This document shows positions 18,048-27,421 of a stretch of 64,000 nt of DNA, in pieces; positions within the stretch are counted from its first letter, which is position 1; every line of letters starts with the position of its first letter. Made by a program: the position numbers and the translations under genes. This stretch comes from Pigmentiphaga sp. NML080357 (GTDB taxonomy: Bacteria > Pseudomonadota > Gammaproteobacteria > Burkholderiales > Burkholderiaceae_B), in the NCBI RefSeq assembly GCF_002188465.1, contig NZ_NINW01000025.1, forward strand, positions 1 through 64,000. The letters run 5' to 3'. Below the pieces are notes generated by a model. The model was not told the origin of the DNA and made no database searches. It was given only the letters and a program-made list of their open reading frames with translations.

Positions 18048-18746
18048 ATGATTCCCTCCACGACCATGAAAGCGCCACCCTCCCTCCCCTTCGAACAGAT
18101 CCCGCGCACCGACCCTCTTCCCGAGCGCATCTATCGCCAGATCCACGAGAAGATCGCCAACGGCGAGATCGATCCTTCGGTGCGCATGACCGAGACCCAG
18201 CTCGCGGCCATGCTCGGGGTTTCGCGCACGCCGCTGCGCGAGGCGCTCACCCGCCTGCGCCACGAAGGGCTGCTGGCGGCCGGGCGAGGCACCTCGGTGG
18301 CCTCGCTGTCGCGCACGGATCTCGAAGAGATCATGGAACTGCGGCTCTTGATCGAGCCCTACCTGGCCGCGCGCGCCGCCACGCTGGCGACGCCGCAGGG
18401 ACTGCGCGCGCTGGACGAAGTCGTGCGGCGCGAAGTGGCTGCCCTGCCGCGGCCCGCCTTGCAGAAGTTCGTCATGGCCAACCACGATTTCCGCGTCGTG
18501 CTGGTCGGGTTGGCGGGCAACAAGCGGCTGGCGGAGGCGGCCAGCCGGCACGACAGCCAGATCCAGGCGCTGAGACGAGCCACCCTGGAGAAGAAGTCCA
18601 ACCGCGAGACCGTCGTCCGGCATCACCAGCTGCTGGTCGCGGCGCTGGGCCGCCACGATGCGCAGGCGGCCGAGACCATCATGCGCGACCTGATGCTCCA
18701 GGCGCGCGAATCGATCCTGGCGCTGATTCCGGCGCCGCGGTCCTGA
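18048..18746 (+). CDS. GntR-family (FadR/FCD) transcriptional regulator
   Basis: The 232-residue protein has an N-terminal winged helix (PLPERIYRQIHEKIANGEIDPS, then TETQLAAMLGVSRTPLREAL) and an FCD-type effector domain. In the latter, metal-binding residues are expected in FVMANHDFRVVL and VRHHQLLVAAL. The ATG could equally be at 18066 (MKAPPSLPF). It lies between the ubiD-like gene and the hydantoinase-like gene in the same direction, just after a perfect AT-rich palindrome. It probably represses the hydantoinase-TRAP-UbiD cluster in response to its substrate. Confidence 0.9.
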   Translation: MIPSTTMKAPPSLPFEQIPRTDPLPERIYRQIHEKIANGEIDPSVRMTETQLAAMLGVSRTPLREALTRLRHEGLLAAGRGTSVASLSRTDLEEIMELRLLIEPYLAARAATLATPQGLRALDEVVRREVAALPRPALQKFVMANHDFRVVLVGLAGNKRLAEAASRHDSQIQALRRATLEKKSNRETVVRHHQLLVAALGRHDAQAAETIMRDLMLQARESILALIPAPRS

Positions 18747-18761
18747 AGAGGAGAAACGTTC

Positions 18762-21700
18762 TTGTTGCGGTTGGGTATAGACATAGGCGGGACCTTCACC
18801 GATTTCGCCCTCGAGGCCAGCGGCGGCGGCACGACCCGGCGCTGGTTCCTGAAAGTGCTGACGACGCCGGATTCGCCGGAGCGGGCGGTGCTCGAGGGCC
18901 TGGACCGCATCCTGGCGGACGCGGGTTTCGCGCCCGCCGACCTGGATGCGGTGGTCCATGGGACCACGCTGGCGACCAACGCGGTCATCGAGCGGCGCGG
19001 CGCGCGCATCGCGTTCATCACCACCGAGGGCTTTCGCGATACCCTCGAGATGGGTACGGAAAGCCGCTACGACCACTACGATCTCTACGTCGACAAACCC
19101 GAGCCGCTGGTGCCGCGCGACCTGCGCCTGACGGTGCGCGAGCGCATGTCGGCCGCGGGCGAGGTGCTGCGGCCGCTCGACGAATCGGCGGTCGAGGCCT
19201 TGCTGCCGGTCCTGGACGCAGCAAGGGTCGAAGCGGTGGCCATCGGTTTCCTGCACAGCTACCGGAACCCCTCGCACGAGAAGCAGGCCGCGGCGGTGCT
19301 CGCGCGGCTGCGCCCCGACCTGAAAGTTTCTCTATCTTCCGAAGTCGCGCCCGAGATCCGCGAGTTCGAACGGTTCGCCACCGCCTGCGTGAACGCCTAC
19401 GTGCAGCCGGTGATGGCAGGCTATCTCCAGCGCCTCGAGCAGGCATTGGCCGGACGCGGCGTGCGCGCTCCCCTGTTGCTGATGCTGTCCAACGGCGGCT
19501 TGTGCGAAGTCGACGTGGCGCGCCGCTTTCCCGTGCGCCTGCTCGAGTCGGGCCCGGCGGGCGGCGCCATCCTGGCGGCCGACGTGGCGCGCCGCCTGGG
19601 GATAGACCGGGCCTTGCTGCTGGACATCGGCGGCACGACCGCCAAGCTTTGCTTCATCGATGACGGCGCGCCGCAGACGGCGCGGTCGATGGAAGTGGCG
19701 CGGCTGGCGCGCTTCAAGGCCGGCAGCGGCATTCCGCTCCGGTTCCCCGTCGTGGAGCTGGCCGAGATCGGCGCCGGCGGCGGCTCCATTGCCCACGTCG
19801 ACGCCCTCGGCCGGCTCCAGGTCGGTCCCGAGAGCGCGGGCTCGGTACCCGGGCCGGCCTGCTATATGCGAGGCGGCACGCAGCCTACGGTGACCGATGC
19901 GCACCTGGCGCTGGGGCGGCTCGATGCCGAGCACTTCGCCGGCGGGCGCATGCGGCTGGACGCCGCCGCGTCGCGCACGGCGCTGGACGGACTGGGCCGC
20001 ACCCTCGGCCTGTCGGCCGACGATGCGGCATGGAGCATTTGCGAGATCATCGATGAAGGCATGGCCAATGCCGTGCATGAGCACGCGGTGGAGGTCGGCA
20101 AGGGCGTGGACGGCCGCGCCCTCATCGCCATCGGCGGCATGGCGCCGCTGCACGCCGCGCGGCTGGCCGCCAAGCTGGACCTGGACCGGGTGATCATTCC
20201 CGAAGGGGCCGGCGTGGGCTCGGCCCTGGGTTTCCTGCGCGCGCCGATCGCATTCGAGACCACGCGCAGTGTGCAGGTACGGCTCTCGGCTTTCGATGCG
20301 CATGAGGCCAATGCCATTGTCGAGGAACTGGCCGGCGAGATGCACCGCGTGGTGCGGCGGGCCGCGCCCGGCGCGGAAATCCGCGAGCAGCGCACCGCCT
20401 GGATGCGCTATCAGGGGCAGGGGCACGAAATCCGCGTCGTGCTGCCCGGGCGCCCGTTCGAGCAAGACGACGCGCGGATGCTGGCCGAGGCCTTCGAGGC
20501 CGCCTACCGTTCCTTGTACGGACGCGTCATCGCCGACGCGCAGATCGAAGTCCTGGGCTGGACGGTCCGGGTCGAAGCCCCGGTGGCCGAGGTCGCGCCC
20601 GTTGCCGCGCCGGACGCCATTGCGCGCCAGGCGGGACAGCGGCGGTTCTACGACCAGACACTGCGCGATTTCGTCAGCGGACAAGTCCTGCCGGCCGCGG
20701 CGGTGGCGCCGGGGACGACGCTGGCGGGGCCGGCCCTGCTCGTCGAGGACGAGACCACCATCGTGGTGCCCGCCGGCCTGCAGGTAAGCGCCACCGCCGA
20801 AGGCGACATCGTGCTGGATGGCGCCGCGGTGGCCGCCGGCCGGGCCGGACGCGACATGCCCGAGGAAATCAAGGCCCAGGTGCTCTGGAGCCGCCTGATC
20901 GCCGTGGTGGAAGAGCAGGCCCGCACCCTGATGCGGACGGCCTTCTCGCCCACCGTCCGCGAGGCCGGGGATCTCTCGGCCGGGCTGTTCGACCTGGAAG
21001 GACGGCTGATCGCGCAGGCCGTCACCGGCACGCCGGGCCACGTCAATTCCATGGCGGCGTGCGCCCGGCATTTCCTCGCCAAGCATCCGCCTTCCACCAT
21101 GGCCGAGGGCGACCACTTCATCACCAACGACCCGTGGCTCACGTCCGGTCACCTGCACGACGTCACCGTCCTGTCGCCGGCGTTCCAGAACGGGAAGGTG
21201 GTGGGATTCTTCGCCTGCACCTGCCACCAGGTGGACATCGGCGGCCTCGGCCAGGGGCCCGACGGCCGGTCCGTGTATGAAGAGGGCCTGTACATCCCCA
21301 TCCTGCGGCTGGCCCGGGGCGGGCAGTTGAACGAAGACCTGCTGGACATCGTGCGCGCCAACGTGCGCCAGCCGGAACCCGTGGTGGGCGACATCCTTTC
21401 CTATGTGACGGCGAACGAGGTCAGCGCCCGCCGGCTGGCGGCCACGCTGGACGAGTTCGGCCAGGACGGGCTGGCGCGCATCGCCGAGTTCCTGCTGGAG
21501 CGGTCGGCGGCCGGCATGCGGGCCGCCATCGAGGCCCTGCCGCAAGGGACGTTCACCTCGCACATGCGGCTCGACGGCTACGACCAGCCGGTCGACATCC
21601 ATTGCGCCGTGCGGATGGACGGCAAGCGCATACGGGTGTCCTTCGACGGCACGTCGGCCGCCAGCGCCAAGGGCATCAACCTGGTGCTGAACTACACCCG

Positions 21701-22490
21701 CGCCTATGCCGCGTTCGGCATCCGGGCGGCGGTCGCGCCCGATGTCCCGAACAACGCCGGGTCGCTGTCGCTGGTGGAGGTGGACGCGCCGGTGGGATCC
21801 ATCCTCAACGTGCAGCATCCCGCGCCGGTCTGCGCACGCCACATCATCGGCCAGTTCCTGCCGGAAGTGGCATTGGGCGCGCTGGCCGGCGCGCTGCCGG
21901 GACGCATTCCGGCGGAAGGCGCGGCGTGTAACTGGGGGCTGCAACTGCGCGGCGGCATGGAGGGCGGGGCGCCGTTCGAGATCCTGTTCTTCAACGCCGG
22001 CGGTTCCGGCGCCCGTCCGCAGGGAGACGGGCTGTCGGCCACCGCCTTTCCCAGTGGCATCCGCTCCATTCCCGTCGAGATCTGCGAAGTCGCGGCGCCT
22101 ATCGTCATATGGCGCAAGGAGCTGCTGCCCGATTCGGGCGGTGCCGGCCAGTACCGGGGCGGACTGGGCCAGCGCGTGGAAGTAGCCACGCGCGACGGCG
22201 CGCCGTTCCAGGTATTCGGCATTTTCGACCGCGTCCGCAACCCCGCGCGGGGGCGGGAAGGCGGGGCCGACGGCGCGCCGGGTTGGGTGGGAACGGCGGC
22301 CGGTGCACCCATGCGCTCGATGGGCCTGCAGACGGTGCCCGCCGGCGAGATCCTGCGCATTGACGTGCCGGGCGGCGCGGGCTACGGCGAGCCGTCGCGC
22401 CGCGCGCCCGAGGCCATCCAGCGCGATCTGCGGCTCGGCTATGTGACGCCCGAGACCGCGCAACATTTTCATCCGGGCGCGGTCGGCTGA
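18762..22490 (+). CDS. Fused hydantoinase A/B (5-oxoprolinase-like) protein
   Basis: This 1242-residue protein fuses an ATP-binding HyuA-type half with a HyuB-type half. The HyuA half carries GIDIGGTFTDF at residues 4-14 and a second phosphate-binding segment LLDIGGTTAKL near 287. The HyuB half starts near residue 707 with MPEEIKAQVLWSRL and includes FITNDPW and GHLHDVTV. Known relatives are eukaryotic-type 5-oxoprolinase, N-methylhydantoinase and acetophenone carboxylase, all of which couple ATP hydrolysis to lactam hydrolysis or carboxylation. Substrate cannot be told from sequence; the UbiD neighbours make carboxylation/decarboxylation chemistry attractive. The start is TTG, with GAGGAG about 8 nt upstream. 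Confidence 0.9.
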   Translation: MLRLGIDIGGTFTDFALEASGGGTTRRWFLKVLTTPDSPERAVLEGLDRILADAGFAPADLDAVVHGTTLATNAVIERRGARIAFITTEGFRDTLEMGTESRYDHYDLYVDKPEPLVPRDLRLTVRERMSAAGEVLRPLDESAVEALLPVLDAARVEAVAIGFLHSYRNPSHEKQAAAVLARLRPDLKVSLSSEVAPEIREFERFATACVNAYVQPVMAGYLQRLEQALAGRGVRAPLLLMLSNGGLCEVDVARRFPVRLLESGPAGGAILAADVARRLGIDRALLLDIGGTTAKLCFIDDGAPQTARSMEVARLARFKAGSGIPLRFPVVELAEIGAGGGSIAHVDALGRLQVGPESAGSVPGPACYMRGGTQPTVTDAHLALGRLDAEHFAGGRMRLDAAASRTALDGLGRTLGLSADDAAWSICEIIDEGMANAVHEHAVEVGKGVDGRALIAIGGMAPLHAARLAAKLDLDRVIIPEGAGVGSALGFLRAPIAFETTRSVQVRLSAFDAHEANAIVEELAGEMHRVVRRAAPGAEIREQRTAWMRYQGQGHEIRVVLPGRPFEQDDARMLAEAFEAAYRSLYGRVIADAQIEVLGWTVRVEAPVAEVAPVAAPDAIARQAGQRRFYDQTLRDFVSGQVLPAAAVAPGTTLAGPALLVEDETTIVVPAGLQVSATAEGDIVLDGAAVAAGRAGRDMPEEIKAQVLWSRLIAVVEEQARTLMRTAFSPTVREAGDLSAGLFDLEGRLIAQAVTGTPGHVNSMAACARHFLAKHPPSTMAEGDHFITNDPWLTSGHLHDVTVLSPAFQNGKVVGFFACTCHQVDIGGLGQGPDGRSVYEEGLYIPILRLARGGQLNEDLLDIVRANVRQPEPVVGDILSYVTANEVSARRLAATLDEFGQDGLARIAEFLLERSAAGMRAAIEALPQGTFTSHMRLDGYDQPVDIHCAVRMDGKRIRVSFDGTSAASAKGINLVLNYTRAYAAFGIRAAVAPDVPNNAGSLSLVEVDAPVGSILNVQHPAPVCARHIIGQFLPEVALGALAGALPGRIPAEGAACNWGLQLRGGMEGGAPFEILFFNAGGSGARPQGDGLSATAFPSGIRSIPVEICEVAAPIVIWRKELLPDSGGAGQYRGGLGQRVEVATRDGAPFQVFGIFDRVRNPARGREGGADGAPGWVGTAAGAPMRSMGLQTVPAGEILRIDVPGGAGYGEPSRRAPEAIQRDLRLGYVTPETAQHFHPGAVG

Positions 22491-22525
22491 CCGCGCGCAC
22501 AAGCCAGAAAAGGAAAGGCACGACC

Positions 22526-23530
22526 ATGCAACGACAGTCTGTCTCCATTCGTTTCCGCGCGCTGCTGGGCGCCGCGGTACTGGCGCTGGGCGGCACCGCC
22601 GCGGCGCAAACCCGGCTGGACATGGCCATCGCCTGGCCGCCGGGCAACTTCCACACCAAGAATGCCATGGCCTTCGCGGATGCCGTGGACAAAGCCACCG
22701 GCGGACAAGTGAAAATCACCGTCCACGCCGGCGGCGTACTGGGGCTCAAGGGGCCCGAGACCTTGCGCGCCGTGCGCGATGGCATCGTGCCCATGGCCGA
22801 ATTCAACTCGCCGCAGCAAGTCGGCGATGCCCCCCTGTTCGCGCTCGAGGCCCAGCCCTACCTCGTGGCGGACTACGGCCAGCTGCGCGCGCTGCACGAC
22901 ATCATGCTGCCCGAGTACGACAAGCTGCTGGCGCGCTTCGGGCAGAAGCGGCTGTACATGACGCCGTGGCCGGAACAGTATCTGTTCAGCAAGAAGCCGG
23001 TGGCGGCGACCGCGGACGTCAAGAACATCAAGGTGCGGGTGACCGACCGCGTGACGTCCGAGCTGATCAAGCACGTGGGCATGTCGCCCGTGCAGATGAC
23101 GTTCGCCGACATGATGCCGGCGCTGGCTTCGGGCGGGCTCGATGGCGTGACCACATCGGCCAGCACGGCCGTCGATTCCCGCTTCTGGGAGTTCATGAAG
23201 TACGCATACAAGACCAACCACGTGTGGTCGTCCAACGTGGCCACGATCAACCTCGCGGCCTGGAACAAGCTCGCGCCCGAGCAGCGCGCGGCCATCGAGA
23301 AAGTCGCGCGCGAGCTCGAGCCCGCGTTCTGGAAGGCGAGCCAGGAGGACGACGCCAAGTCCGTGGCAGTGCTGCGCCAGCACGGGATGCAGGTCGAACC
23401 CATGCCCGCCGCCGTGACCGCGGACTTGAAAAAGGCGGCTGCCGAGATGGTCGACGCCTATGGCAAGCGCACGCCGCCGGTGCCGGCCCTGCTCAAGCAA
23501 TACCGCGACCGGGCAGGCGCTTCCCGATGA
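22526..23530 (+). CDS. TRAP transporter solute-binding protein (DctP family)
   Basis: The 334-residue periplasmic protein has a signal peptide (to about AAAQ, residue 27) and the DctP pattern. It begins TRLDMAIAWPPGNFHTKNAMAFADAV and contains GPETLRAVRDGIVPMAEF. The conserved DctP arginine that grips the carboxylate is expected in the segment IKVRVTDRV near residue 170. It delivers an organic acid to the DctQM genes immediately downstream, and its stop overlaps the dctQ start (ATGA). Confidence 0.93.
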   Translation: MQRQSVSIRFRALLGAAVLALGGTAAAQTRLDMAIAWPPGNFHTKNAMAFADAVDKATGGQVKITVHAGGVLGLKGPETLRAVRDGIVPMAEFNSPQQVGDAPLFALEAQPYLVADYGQLRALHDIMLPEYDKLLARFGQKRLYMTPWPEQYLFSKKPVAATADVKNIKVRVTDRVTSELIKHVGMSPVQMTFADMMPALASGGLDGVTTSASTAVDSRFWEFMKYAYKTNHVWSSNVATINLAAWNKLAPEQRAAIEKVARELEPAFWKASQEDDAKSVAVLRQHGMQVEPMPAAVTADLKKAAAEMVDAYGKRTPPVPALLKQYRDRAGASR

Positions 23531-24054
23531 GATCCCTGCTCGACGGCATCGATCGATTGTCGCTATGGGGCGCGCGGCTGGCGTGCTGGCTCATCGCTGC
23601 CATGCTGGCGCTGATCCTGGCTGAAGTCCTCTCGCGCAAGCTGTTCGACGTGAGCCTGGAGTTCGCGTGGGAATACGCCAGCTACCTGCTGGCGATCTCC
23701 TTCCTGGCGGGCAGCGGGTACGTGCTGCGCGCGGGTTTCCACGTGCGGGTGCAACTGGCGCTGAACGCGCTGGCGCCCGGCCGGGCCCGTCTGCTCGACG
23801 GCATCGCGACCGCCTTTACCGCGCTGGTCGCCGGATTTTTCGCCTATGCGCTGGTGCGCCTGGCCTATGTGTCCTACGTGGACCAGACCCGCTCCTTTCT
23901 GCCCAGCAACTCCCTGCTGTGGCCGTTCCAGGCCCTGTTCGCGCTGGGCGCCGTCGTCCTGGCGCTGCAGTTCGCCGCGCGCCTGGTGCGCGTCATCCTC
24001 AACGAGCCCGCCGAGCTGGGTACAGCCGACGCCCCGCTCATCTCGACGGAATAG
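23527..24054 (+). CDS. TRAP transporter small permease (DctQ family)
   Basis: This 175-residue protein has four predicted transmembrane helices (about residues 15-36, 50-68, 90-112 and 130-152). It carries the EFAWEYASYLLAISFLAG segment typical of DctQ. It forms the membrane complex with DctM and uses the Na+ gradient. The start is fixed by the ATGA overlap with dctP; the DctM gene follows after 8 bp. Confidence 0.92.
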   Translation: MRSLLDGIDRLSLWGARLACWLIAAMLALILAEVLSRKLFDVSLEFAWEYASYLLAISFLAGSGYVLRAGFHVRVQLALNALAPGRARLLDGIATAFTALVAGFFAYALVRLAYVSYVDQTRSFLPSNSLLWPFQALFALGAVVLALQFAARLVRVILNEPAELGTADAPLISTE

Positions 24055-24062
24055 AACTTGCG

Positions 24063-25352
24063 ATGACAGAAATCGCTCTCGTAGTAGCCGGCCTGCTCAT
24101 CCTCCTGCTGGGGGCGGGCGTCTGGGTGGGGCTGGGGCTCATGGCGACGGGCGGGATCGGGCTGATGCTGTTCCGGTCCACTCCCGTGGAAGTATTGCTG
24201 GGCCAACTGTCGTGGAACTCTGCCACTGTGGCGGAGCTGTCGGCCTTGCCGCTGTTCGTGCTGATGGCCGAAATCCTGTTCCGGACCCGCATCGCGGCCG
24301 CGATCTTCGATGCGCTGGCTCCCTGGACCACCTGGCTGCCCGGCCGGCTGGCGCACGTCAACGTGGCGGCGTGCACCGTGTTCGCCGCGGTATCGGGGTC
24401 GTCGGCCGCCACGGCGGCAACGATAGGCCGCATCACCTTGCCCGAGCTGACGCGCCGGGGCTATGCCGGTTCGCTGGCCATGGGTTCCCTGGCGGGCGCG
24501 GGCACCATAGGTTTTCTCATTCCCCCGTCCATCGTGATGATCGTCTACAGCGTGCTGGCGCAGATCTCGCTGCTGGATCTGTTCCTGGCGGGCATTGTGC
24601 CGGGGCTGGTGCTGGCCGCCATGTTCAGCGCCACTATCGTGGTGCTGGTGCTGCTGCGCCCCGGCCTGGTGCCGGCCGGGCGCGAGACGTACTCCTGGGG
24701 CCAGCGCGTCGCCGCGCTGAAGAACCTGCTGCCCGTCCTGCTGCTGATCGCCGCCATCATCGGCTCGATGATGACCGGCATCGCCACGCCCAACGAAGCG
24801 GCCGCCGTCGGCGTGGTGGGTGCGCTGGCGATCGCCGCCGCCACCCGCGATCTGAGCCTGGCCGCCCTGCGCCAGGCCATGATGGGTACGGTATTCACCT
24901 CGTCCATGATCGGCCTCATCGTCATGGGCGCCGGCTTTCTTTCCACCGCGATGGGATACCTGGGCGTGCCGCAGGCGGTCGCGCAAATGATCGAGCCGCT
25001 GCACCTGGGGCCGGTGGGGCTCATCGTGCTGATACTGTGCCTTTACCTGGTGCTGGGATGTTTCCTGGACGGCATCTCGGCCATCGTCATGACCCTGCCC
25101 ATCGTGCTGCCCTTGGTGACCGCGGCGGGCTACGACGCGGTCTGGTTCGGCATCTTCCTGGTGGTGACCGTGGAGATGGCGCAGGTGACGCCGCCGGTGG
25201 GCTTCAATCTGTTCGTGATCCAGGGCCTGACCAAGACCTCGGCCATGCAGGTGGCGCGCGCTGCCTTCCCCTTCTTCATCGCGATGGTGGTTTTCACCGG
25301 ACTGATCGTCGCCTTCCCGCAAATCGTCATGTGGCTGCCCAACCTGAAGTGA
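24063..25352 (+). CDS. TRAP transporter large permease (DctM family)
   Basis: The 429-residue integral membrane protein has about twelve hydrophobic segments and DctM hallmarks such as FAAVSGSSAATAATIG and LIPPSIVMIVYSVLAQIS. It is the transport channel of the TRAP system encoded by this cluster. The next gene, the second ubiD-like copy, starts 25 bp downstream, so import and decarboxylation are probably coupled in one transcript. Confidence 0.94.
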   Translation: MTEIALVVAGLLILLLGAGVWVGLGLMATGGIGLMLFRSTPVEVLLGQLSWNSATVAELSALPLFVLMAEILFRTRIAAAIFDALAPWTTWLPGRLAHVNVAACTVFAAVSGSSAATAATIGRITLPELTRRGYAGSLAMGSLAGAGTIGFLIPPSIVMIVYSVLAQISLLDLFLAGIVPGLVLAAMFSATIVVLVLLRPGLVPAGRETYSWGQRVAALKNLLPVLLLIAAIIGSMMTGIATPNEAAAVGVVGALAIAAATRDLSLAALRQAMMGTVFTSSMIGLIVMGAGFLSTAMGYLGVPQAVAQMIEPLHLGPVGLIVLILCLYLVLGCFLDGISAIVMTLPIVLPLVTAAGYDAVWFGIFLVVTVEMAQVTPPVGFNLFVIQGLTKTSAMQVARAAFPFFIAMVVFTGLIVAFPQIVMWLPNLK

Positions 25353-25377
25353 CCGGCCGCCTTCTGGATTCCCAACC

Positions 25378-26709
25378 ATGAGAGACTACCTTTCCAAACT
25401 CCAGGCGCGCGGCGACCTGATCGTCATCGACCGCGAGGTGGATCCCGTCCACGAGCTGGCCGCGGTGGCGGTGCAACTGCAGCGCAAGTCCGGCAAGGCC
25501 GTGCTGTTCAACAAGGTCAAGGGCAGCGGCATGCCCGTCGCCATCAACGTCTACAGCAACCATGACCGCTTGTGCGAGATCATCCGCTGCGGCGAGAAGA
25601 ACTTCTGCGAGCGGCTCGACGAACAGATCCAGGAGGCCGCCGGCGCCAAGGCCTGGCAGCGCGAGGCGCCGGAGGACGACTGGTGCAGCGGCAAGCTGAG
25701 CGACCTGCCGCTGCTGACGCACCATGGCCGCGACGGCGGCGCCTACATCACCTCCGGCATATTCGTCGCCAACGATCCCCAGACCGGCGTGCCCAACCTG
25801 TCGTTCCACCGCTCGCTCTATGTGTCGGACGACGAACTGCGCATACGCCTGGGCAGCTCGCACGACCTGTACCGCTACCAGCAGGCCGCCGAAGCCCAGG
25901 ACAAGCCACTCGAGGCCGCCATCCTGGTCGGCGCCCCGCCAGAGGTATTCATGGCGGCGTGCGTATCGCTGCCGCCCGAAGGCAACGAGCTCGCGCTGGC
26001 GGCCGCCATGCGCGGCCAGCCGCTGGCCATGCGGCCGTGCAAGACCATCGGCCTGTCGGTACCCGCCGATGCCGAGATCGTCATCGAGGGACGCATCCTG
26101 CCCCATGTGCGGCGGCCGGAAGGCCCGTTCGGCGAATTCATGGGCTACTACGTGGAGGTCGGCGACAACCACGTATTCGAGGTCACGCACGTCTCCTGGC
26201 GGCGCGATGCCGTCTATCACGGCCTGGTCTGCGGTTCGCACGAAGACCTGCGCCCGCTCGAAGCCGCCACCGCCGCGCGCATCTACAAGCACCTGAAAGG
26301 CCAGGTCGCCGGCGTGCTCGACGTGACGTGCCGGCCGACGGTGATGAACACCATCGTCAAGATCAGGAAGCAATACGAAGGCCACGCCCAGCACGTGCTG
26401 CTGGCCGCGATGGGCTCGCACCTGGACTACAACAAGCTGTGCGTGGTGGTGGACGAGGACGTCGATATCTACGACATGGAGGAAGTGGTCTGGGCGTTCC
26501 TGACGCGCGGCAGGGCCGACACCCGCACCATGGTCATCAAGGATGTTCCGGGTTTCTATCGCGATCCGCACAAGGATCACTGGGGCAGGCTGGGGTTGGA
26601 CGCGACCAAGCCGTGGGGGCGCGAGGCGGAGTTCGAGCGCAAGCGCATTCCGGGCGACGATGCCGGCATGGCCCTGGCCGATTATCTTGCGCCAGGCCAG
26701 CAGCTCTAG
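25378..26709 (+). CDS. UbiD-family prFMN-dependent decarboxylase (copy 2)
   Basis: This 443-residue UbiD-family enzyme is a close paralogue of the protein at 16592. The catalytic EGPFGE lies at residues 248-253, and long stretches such as GEFMGYYVEVGDNHVFEVTH are shared. The two probably arose by duplication and could act on related substrates or form a hetero-oligomer; which acid they decarboxylate is unknown. The gene closes the rightward TRAP cluster and faces a 0.7-kb block of giant palindromes. Confidence 0.92.
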   Translation: MRDYLSKLQARGDLIVIDREVDPVHELAAVAVQLQRKSGKAVLFNKVKGSGMPVAINVYSNHDRLCEIIRCGEKNFCERLDEQIQEAAGAKAWQREAPEDDWCSGKLSDLPLLTHHGRDGGAYITSGIFVANDPQTGVPNLSFHRSLYVSDDELRIRLGSSHDLYRYQQAAEAQDKPLEAAILVGAPPEVFMAACVSLPPEGNELALAAAMRGQPLAMRPCKTIGLSVPADAEIVIEGRILPHVRRPEGPFGEFMGYYVEVGDNHVFEVTHVSWRRDAVYHGLVCGSHEDLRPLEAATAARIYKHLKGQVAGVLDVTCRPTVMNTIVKIRKQYEGHAQHVLLAAMGSHLDYNKLCVVVDEDVDIYDMEEVVWAFLTRGRADTRTMVIKDVPGFYRDPHKDHWGRLGLDATKPWGREAEFERKRIPGDDAGMALADYLAPGQQL

Positions 26710-26722
26710 GTTTTCTTCACAC

Positions 26723-26970
26723 GGTCTTGTGCGGCGCGCCGGGGCCGGGCGGGCGGTGGGGCGCAGCGAAGCCGGTCCCGCTGCGCGGGACTTCCCGGCG
26801 GGAACAGGGCCGGCGGGGCGGGCGCAGAACTCGGACCGGGATAGCCCACTGGGCTATCCCGACTGCCGTCCTCAAACAGCTGCGCCCTTACCTCCCCGCC
26901 GACCCTGTTCCCGCCGGCGGCTCCGAATGCGCCCCGCCGCCCGCCCGGCCCCGGCGCACCGCACAAGACC
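26723..26970. repeat. Giant nested palindrome 1
   Basis: The outer arms 26723-26765 and 26928-26970 are reverse complements at 41 of 43 positions (they begin GGTCTTGTGCGG). Inside them a second pair of arms carries CGGCGGGAACAGGG (left) and its complement (right, near 26900-26917). The centre, 26837-26861, is a perfect 12-bp stem with a 1-nt loop (CGGGATAGCCCA arm). A single-stranded transcript or a cruciform could fold over about 250 nt. Confidence 0.9.
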
Positions 26971-27082
26971 TGCACCGTTAGGCGCCTTGGCCAAATATGG
27001 GTTTCGGCACTGCCGTCTCTTTGAGTTGGGTTTGACCTCTCGCCGTATCCCGACCTGCGATCGCCACTGATCATCGCCGTAG

Positions 27083-27327
27083 TCCTTGGCCGGTGGGGCG
27101 GGGCGGCCCGCTCTCGGGGCGCATTCGGAGCCGCCGGAGTTGGCGCGGTCGGCGGGGAAGCAAGGGCGTGCATGTCTGAGCGCGGCAGTAGGAACAGCCC
27201 GGGGGGCTGTTCCCGCGCGAGTTCACGCCCGCCCCGCCGACCGCGCCAACTCCGGGAAGTCCCGGCGGAGCCGGGACCGGCTTCGCTGCGCCCCGAGAGC
27301 GGGCCGCCCCGCCCCACCGGCCAAGGA
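27083..27327. repeat. Giant nested palindrome 2
   Basis: The outer arms 27083-27123 and 27287-27327 are perfect reverse complements over 41 bp (beginning TCCTTGGCCGG). An inner 22-bp stem has arms containing GGAGTTGGCGCGGTCGGCGG. The centre 27191-27213 is a 10-bp stem (GGAACAGCCC arm) with a GGG loop. Blocks such as GCGAAGCCGGTCCCG and CGGGACTTCCCGG are shared with palindrome 1 in the opposite orientation. Confidence 0.9.
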
Positions 27328-27421
27328 CGGATCAAGAACTCAACTCTCCAGCAATTGAAGACTAAGCCATCTGCATGCTATCAATGTCGATTCAGCTAAG
27401 CGCCGGCCGCCCCGCATCTCA

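Larger units (their letters stand above)
26710..27421. other. Gene-free convergent intergenic block with two giant palindromes
   Basis: No credible coding sequence is visible in these 712 bp between two convergent genes; open frames here are translations of the inverted repeats. The block contains one nested palindrome at 26723-26970 and a second at 27083-27327, with about 110 bp of unique sequence between them. A further 94 bp of unremarkable sequence precedes the permease stop. Confidence 0.85.

Noticed and set aside
19332-22502. Very long antisense open frame opposite the hydantoinase-like gene
   Set aside because: GC-rich third positions remove stop codons on the other strand; the translation is low-complexity Arg/Gly/His-rich with no domains, whereas the + strand protein has clear family motifs.
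26706-27335. Open frames covering the palindromic block
   Set aside because: They are translations of inverted repeats, rich in Pro/Arg/Gly/Ala, with no start signals or homology pattern.
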